Shown here: piece by piece, positions 58,269-64,000 of the stretch | How positions within the stretch are numbered: the stretch's first letter is position 1 | Layout of the letters: each line of letters begins with the position of its first letter | NCBI GenBank assembly: GCA_029718625.1 | Contig: CM056391.1 | Coordinates: 24,239,641 to 24,303,640 of the forward strand | Length of the DNA stretch: 64,000 nt | From: Synaphobranchus kaupii | Taxonomy: Eukaryota > Chordata > Actinopteri > Anguilliformes > Synaphobranchidae | Direction of reading: 5' to 3' | Translations under genes and position numbers: made by a program | Notes under the pieces: generated by a model | Seen by the model: only the letters and a program-made list of their open reading frames with translations | Told to the model about the DNA's origin: nothing | The model's database searches: none

Positions 58269-61200
58269 CCTTATGTCCAAATCGCTGATTAGTCCATTAT
58301 TGAGGATAGCCAGACAGGAGGGTCAGCTCCCAAGTCCCAACAATTACTCATGAATCAAGAGTATTATGATACTGCTGCTGGGCTACAGTGCTCAGCTATT
58401 GGCCCATTAGGTTTCATTATCAGTCAAACTCATTTGTATTCTGGTGGACGGCCTTTCAAAAGCGAATGCCTGTTTATTTTTTGTTTTTTTAACAAGTCAT
58501 ACTGATGGAGAAGAGAACCTTAAAAGCCAAGTAAGTTAATCATACGGTGTGATAAAATCAATATCATCATCTTACGATACGCAAAAAATGTTTCCACAGA
58601 TTAATTTTGTGGCTTTGCGAGCTACAAAATAATGTGTAAAACTGTAAATTGGACATGCAAGCAGCAAAGGCGTTTTCTATTGATGAACCACAGAGGGAAC
58701 CGAAATGGCTAGAGGAGACATTAGGGGGATACGACATGAAACGAAGTCCAGACCTGCGAGTCTTCCATGATTCAAGCTCCTTAAGAGCAGAGACAAGGGC
58801 TACATTCATCCAGATAAAGAACAAATGAGTATGATTAGGGTGTCCGCCCATTTAAAATCCAGCCTGCCCTCGGACAAGATGAAACCAGAGCTCTTTTTCA
58901 AATCCAAATGGAACACTTGCTCCACCTTAAACGAGAATGATTTTACATCAATTAACCATTTGTGTGCCTCTTCCCTTATTCCCATTTTGGAATTGGCATA
59001 TATATTGCTCGTGTCACACATATGCTGCATCATTGCGTGCTCCTTGTTTTGGAGGAATATAAGCGCTTCAGCTTCAGTGATCCTTGCGCAGATTGCTGTA
59101 GCTCAAGTGCATATTCTTCACAAAAACAAGGAGCATTAAATTCTATGACCTCATTCCACTTATTCCATTGATTTGCTGAAATGACATGGCCAGACATTAA
59201 CCCTGTTTCGACCAATAGAAGGAGCTTAGGCACAGATGGGGCAGGCAGCATCACGTCTCTCTAGCCTGCAACCACTTGAGGGGAAAATTGCCATTTGCAC
59301 TCGCATTTTCCAAATCTGTCCTCGTCATAGTTCACATCACGGCTAAGCCCAAGCAAAATGGCCAGTGGAAAAAATACGCAATTAATAATAATAAAATAAC
59401 AGGAAGAGAGCATCTGTGGCTATACTATGTGGCAGAGAGAGGAGAGGCTGGAGGAAGGCAAGAAACTATATAATACATGGCCTGTGAGAACTGCACACTG
59501 GAAACCCTATTTAACAGATCAATGGCCCCACCCCAGAAGCACAGCGAGAACCGCGACTGTGTGGACAAGGCAAGCGTTTGCGTTTTTGAATCGCAGCCTT
59601 CACTAAGTAATTGCCATTTGTCTCCTCTTAATTTACAAGAATATTTTCCACCTTTTCATGAAATCATTCTGCCCGATTCCTGAAGGGTGAGGCTGCTTCA
59701 CAGTTACCCTCTCTATAATGTTATCTCTGAATAATATTTGAATTGTTTTAGAATTACAAAAGGATGTAGTTAAACAGCTGCAAGTGTACAGTTTTTGGGT
59801 ATTTTCATCCAGTATTTGCAAATGAAGAGGGGAATAATTGGCTTGTGTTGCATTTACGATGATTTCTGGAATCTCTTCCAACAAGGTAAGATTCGGATGA
59901 CGCAACAGAAAAACAACAGTGCAACAGAAAACATGCAGTCTTTACGGCATACTCAGGATGATGTTATTATCCCTAGGCTCCTCTCTTGGTTTACCGTCTA
60001 CTGTCAAGTCTGTCCATATTTCCACTGAACAGACATCCCGGGGGACAGAAAAGGGAAGACTTCTGTGACTCATCTTAAGATGCACCTCCAAGACGACAGA
60101 AAATGGGGCAGTGATAAAGACCTGTGAGCCTGAAGCTAAGAAAGCCTTTGTCAGTGTGGCGGGGGGAGTAGAAGGCAGAGGGATGGGAGCAGTCTGACAG
60201 GTCTACAATTGTGATGGCTTAGCCAGAACTGTACCAACCTGAATTGAGCCACTGGCTCCCTTCCCCTAACAAAGGGAGAGGGCTCGTCTCATGCGCAAAA
60301 GAGATGAGCAACAGAACAAAACCAAACTGGACAGAGCAGCCATTTCCAGTCAAAAAAAAGAAAAAGTAGTTCAATCGATTAAAAAATTGAGTAGAATGTT
60401 CGTGTGAGCTTCTTGAGGTTTGCGGTAACTTTTTCACTTGAGTCACTTGGATGGTTGCCCCCAAAAAAAGTCGCCCCACCAAAAACTAAGTCAAAGGAGG
60501 CATTCAATTATGTGGAGGCGGCGTGTCAATGTATGTTTTTGAGCCATTTTCCAAAAGTCCATTGTCATAGCTGTCAGTTTGCTGACAAAAAGATTCATAA
60601 GGATCTCACGGAGGTGAAATGGCTGGGAAAATATCAAAATCTAATAGGGAGCTGGGGGGGGGGGGGGGGGGGTGAATGGAGGCTCTACTACTACCAGGCA
60701 GCATCTGATCAGGCGCGCTCATTTAATCATAACAGTGTATTTTATATATTTTTTACATAATATATGCACATTTCACATATGTGTGAGCCAACCATTCGGT
60801 CACCGACTGTCACTAGTCTGCAGTAGCTTTAGTTAATTCAATTGGTTCTTTCAGCCATTTCATACCAGTACACAAGCCAGCAATAATTGGGAAAGGAATT
60901 CATACTGCTGTTAAATCAATATAACCCAATATGGATTAAGGTTAGCAAAAAAAAAAAAAAAGATTGAGACTGTAGTGTGGAATACAGCAGAGAAAACCCT
61001 ACACTAATACACCTCACTATATATTGCATGCCCCATAGAAATATACTGCTGGTTTAGTTAGCCATTTCAGATTAATAAATAAAGCCACCTAGAGTTCTCA
61101 ACATTTTTAAAGAGCCTCATTTTATTCCACTAGGTGTTTGGATTTTTATCTCATCAAACCCAGCACGTCGTTGATGAAGAAGCACCATTCTGCATAATGT

Positions 61201-62750
61201 TCCTTTTGATCTTTTTTCAGTATGATTCCTGAAAAAGGGCTGATTATTCATCCATCCAAACAGTGGTTGCCCTTCGGAATAAACACCTAAGTAATTGGAA
61301 TGTCCCAGGCCTAAATTAATGTCAAAGGAAAACATTGGACTGGACACTGTTCAAGCCATAGTCAGTGGACTGGCCTACAAAAAAGAAAGAACAAAAATCA
61401 CACACAAAGCAAAACCAAATCCAAAGAGATTGGTTCCAATTGTTAGGAAGACACACACACTTTTTTTTCTACAGCATGCCTGGTGTGTGATATATAGTAT
61501 TCTGTTGTATATTCTGTACTGAATTTATCCAGCCCAAATATGGAAACCTGAATTTGCACTGATCACAGAAGAGCATTTTTGCTGAGTAAGGAAAAAACAT
61601 GAATATCCACAAAAAAAGACAATGTATGCCGTACAGGTATTTTCAATCACCACAGCCAATTTCAGTGTCCAACCTCAAGTTAAATACAGCATGATACAGA
61701 GGCAATATTATATTTATTTGAAATGCAAGCACTTTGATTTAACACAGAAATATTTATGGAAACCCTAGAGGGATGTCAGTGGTTAATTAGAAATACGCCA
61801 GTCAGTTAATTTTGCACAAACCTGTCCAATAAAAAAGCTGCACCAGCCACACTTCCCAGTGGCCCACAACATTTAACAAGGTGGACACTTCAAAAAGCTA
61901 CAAACCGCGTATGTAGGCATTGTCAAAGTGATTAACACTGCATGTACACTTTTGAGTACAATACAGGAGTGTGCAAATTAGGTTGTTGAAGGGAAAATTT
62001 ACTTAGGCATGAAACTGAAAATAAGTTTCATAGTTTTAGAAAAGTTTTGGAAGAATTGCACCCCACATTACTGTAAACTTTCCCACACTACATAGGAGTC
62101 AATTCATTAAGTCACAGTATAGAAGTAAAATACATAAATGTGTGCAAATGCGGTAACGCCGTATATCGCAAAAAACGGTACCAAAATTTTAAAACGGTAC
62201 GATACCAGCATTTTGCACAATTCGATACTTAAAAAAAAACTGACATTGCGTTCTATTGCAGTGACTTGACTGTCATCCATTGGAAAATAAATACTGTGCC
62301 TTAGGAATGAAAGGGAACAACGACGGGCGTGTATAGTGGCCTGTGTGGTAAAATGTGTAGAGAAAGCTGGCTGCGTAGTAAGAGAAGTTAGCTAGATATA
62401 ATAGCAGCAGTGGATCACACAGAACGGATTTTTGTTTGCATCGCAACATTGTGCACATTTTAACATTATTTGAAATTGTGGATACATATACTCTTCTCCA
62501 CACTCGCGCTCGGAGAATATTCACAGCAAAGGCCTACAAGATTTTGTAATCTAAACGATCTTGAAGCACAGGTTTTCTTAAAGATACCTATACTGCATGA
62601 CATGTTGTGCTGAAAGCTAAATCGGTAGTTAACAGAGGGGTGTATAATTTGTCAGTGTACTTTCTCATTAAAAGTAAGTTATTTTTCCATAGAATTCAAT
62701 AGGAAAATGAGTAAGGAGAAACCACCCTTAAAGTGATATTACTACATATC
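58269..62750 (-). other. ambra1 intron upstream of exon A
   Basis: Intronic sequence continuing toward the missing WD40 exons. It has a G-run at 60654-60672 and A-runs near 60948. I searched for the conserved residues expected just before RVFNV in AMBRA1 and did not find them, so the next exon lies beyond the window or was missed. Confidence 0.45.
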
Positions 62751-62754
62751 TGGT

Positions 62755-63482
62755 AGTAGAGTCATGGTTTGAGGGTAGTTTGATAATTCAGACCCTTGAT
62801 GACTTGCAGCTATTTAGCCAACCATGTGTTCCATACTATTCCCATAGAGATCCATTCAAATGCAGAGGTTATTGAATGGCAGGGCGGCAGTATAGTATAA
62901 TGGTTAAGGAACTGGCCTTGTACCCGAAAGGTTGCAGGTTCGATTCCCAGGTAGGACACTGCCGTTGTACCCTTGAGCAAGGTACTTAACCTGAATTGCT
63001 TCAGTATATATCCAGCTGTATAAATGGATAATATGTAAAACATGATAAAAAAAAGTTGTGTAAATCGTTCTGGATAAGAGCGTCTGCTAAATGCCTGTAA
63101 TGTAATGTAATGTAATGTAAGGTTATAGTATCGCTTGTAAGAGTACCTGAAAATAAGATATCAAGAGTCTTTTGATGTTGTTGGGTCACAGACATCAGGA
63201 AGTCATGGCATGCAAATTATATGCATCCAAATATTATATATGATGACTTTAAGTTTGTTAATTTGTCCAGTTACTTTTGGTGCCATAAAATGGAGGGTAA
63301 TGTGTAAAAATGGCTACAATTGCTACATGGTTCATCCGATATTGATGTAAAAACCCTCAAATTAAAGCTGAAAGTCTGCACTTTAACCTCACAGTCACGG
63401 TTCCATTTAAAATCCAATGTGCTGGAGTACAGTCAAAACAACAACAAATGTGTCAATGTCCTAACACTTTTGGAGTGCACTG
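62755..63482. mobile_element. Tc1-type transposon relic interrupted by the SINE
   Basis: 62755-62872 plus 63120-63220 match the inverse of 29880-30165. 63330-63482 (TCATCCGATATTGATGTAAA, ATTAAAGCTGAAAGTCTGCA, ACTTTTGGAGTGCACTGTA) is a typical Tc1 end and matches the inverse of 9890-10040. The left border is uncertain. Confidence 0.7.
62873..63119 (+). mobile_element. tRNA-derived SINE with (TGTAA)n tail, UnaSINE1-like
   Basis: The tRNA-like head has an A-box region (TATAATGGTTAAGG, about 62895) and a B box (GGTTCGATTCC, about 62938). A body follows with CCTTGAGCAAGGTACTTAAC, then the CTGGATAAGAGCGTCTGCTA tail shared with fish L2 LINEs, ending in TGTAA repeats. The target duplication AGGTTAT lies at 62866-62872 and 63120-63126. 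The related sequence at about 29950-29975 (inverted) reads straight through as an empty site, confirming the borders. It resembles eel UnaSINE1, mobilised by UnaL2. Confidence 0.9.
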
Positions 63483-64000
63483 TAAACTATTAACATTTAT
63501 CAATTCCCTATGCAGTGTGTAAAGCCAAATGCCATCATGACCATCTTGGGAATGTTATCTTTAACACTATTAACACAATAGATCTGTCTGTAAATGTGAA
63601 CCATTTCCATTCAATATTCTGAGTCATTTAACTAATAACCAGCTATAGTAAACAAAGCTGTATTTAAGATATTATATTTGTATCAGCCACACTGACATTG
63701 ATGGTGGCAATTATAATGAAATATGATGAGTTGACAAGACAAATAGTGTTGACCTGGCCATACAGGGGGCATGGCAGGGAAAAGGTGTATTGGGTATATA
63801 CAGAATGGGAAATGTGCATCAGAATAAAAATACAAGTAACTGAGTCACCAATGAGTGGGGGTATATGATGCCTCATACTGAGTCAAAACTGAAAAGGTTC
63901 AGATCAACTAGTGCACTTGTTTGAAAAACCAGAAAACGCCAGAAGCTTTCTTGAAGCCTTGTGGGAGATCACGATTCAAAACCTGACGTAAAACACTCGA

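Noticed and set aside
62890..62965. tRNA gene
   Set aside because: The A- and B-box-like head belongs to a SINE with body, LINE-like tail and target duplication.

Overview
The window is vertebrate nuclear DNA from a teleost fish. It has intron-split genes and a dense, mixed load of fish-type transposons: L2-like LINEs, hAT, Tc1/mariner, piggyBac, and a tRNA-derived SINE. The SINE ends in a (TGTAA)n tail like the eel UnaSINE1/UnaL2 tail, so an eel or other elopomorph is my best guess, but that rests on memory and one repeat.

One protein-coding gene is clear: the 3' half of ambra1, a scaffold and ubiquitin-ligase substrate receptor acting in autophagy and cell-cycle control, on the minus strand. 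Five exons fit together in reading phase: 57625-57486 (last part of the C-terminal WD40 half), 48379-48272, 41716-41526 (two TQT dynein-light-chain motifs), 30638-30501, and the last coding exon 26673-26038 with the stop codon. The upstream exons must lie beyond 64000. The last exon needs one base fewer to stay in frame, most simply in a run of eight C/G at 26431-26438. The 3' UTR runs leftward from 26037; its end is not fixed.

Layout. 1-19.7 kb is intergenic with a solo-LTR-like element (827-2686), a decayed piggyBac (about 3433-4893), Tc1 relics, a Tc1/mariner-type element with both ends (10382-12341) and a frameshifted L2-like LINE (about 14030-15800). 19.7-26 kb is the presumed 3' UTR and flank, almost free of recognisable transposons. 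26-57 kb is ambra1 exons and very large introns. These hold an L2-like LINE with an uninterrupted 967-codon ORF (34148-31245), a 42-bp minisatellite (38.08-38.75 kb), two big 33-bp minisatellite blocks (42.57-44.94 and 46.03-48.25 kb) split by a 1.1-kb unidentified insertion, and a hAT-like element with an 8-bp target duplication and a probable nested LTR (50706-53039). 57.6-64 kb is further intron with a 290-bp hAT MITE and a SINE whose insertion boundaries can be read against an empty paralogous site at 30 kb.

The very long reading frames over 38-48 kb are by-products of repeat periods divisible by three and are not annotated as genes. The most unusual structures are the split minisatellite, whose sense strand repeats a splice-acceptor-like motif well over a hundred times directly after an ambra1 donor site, and the unknown element that splits it.
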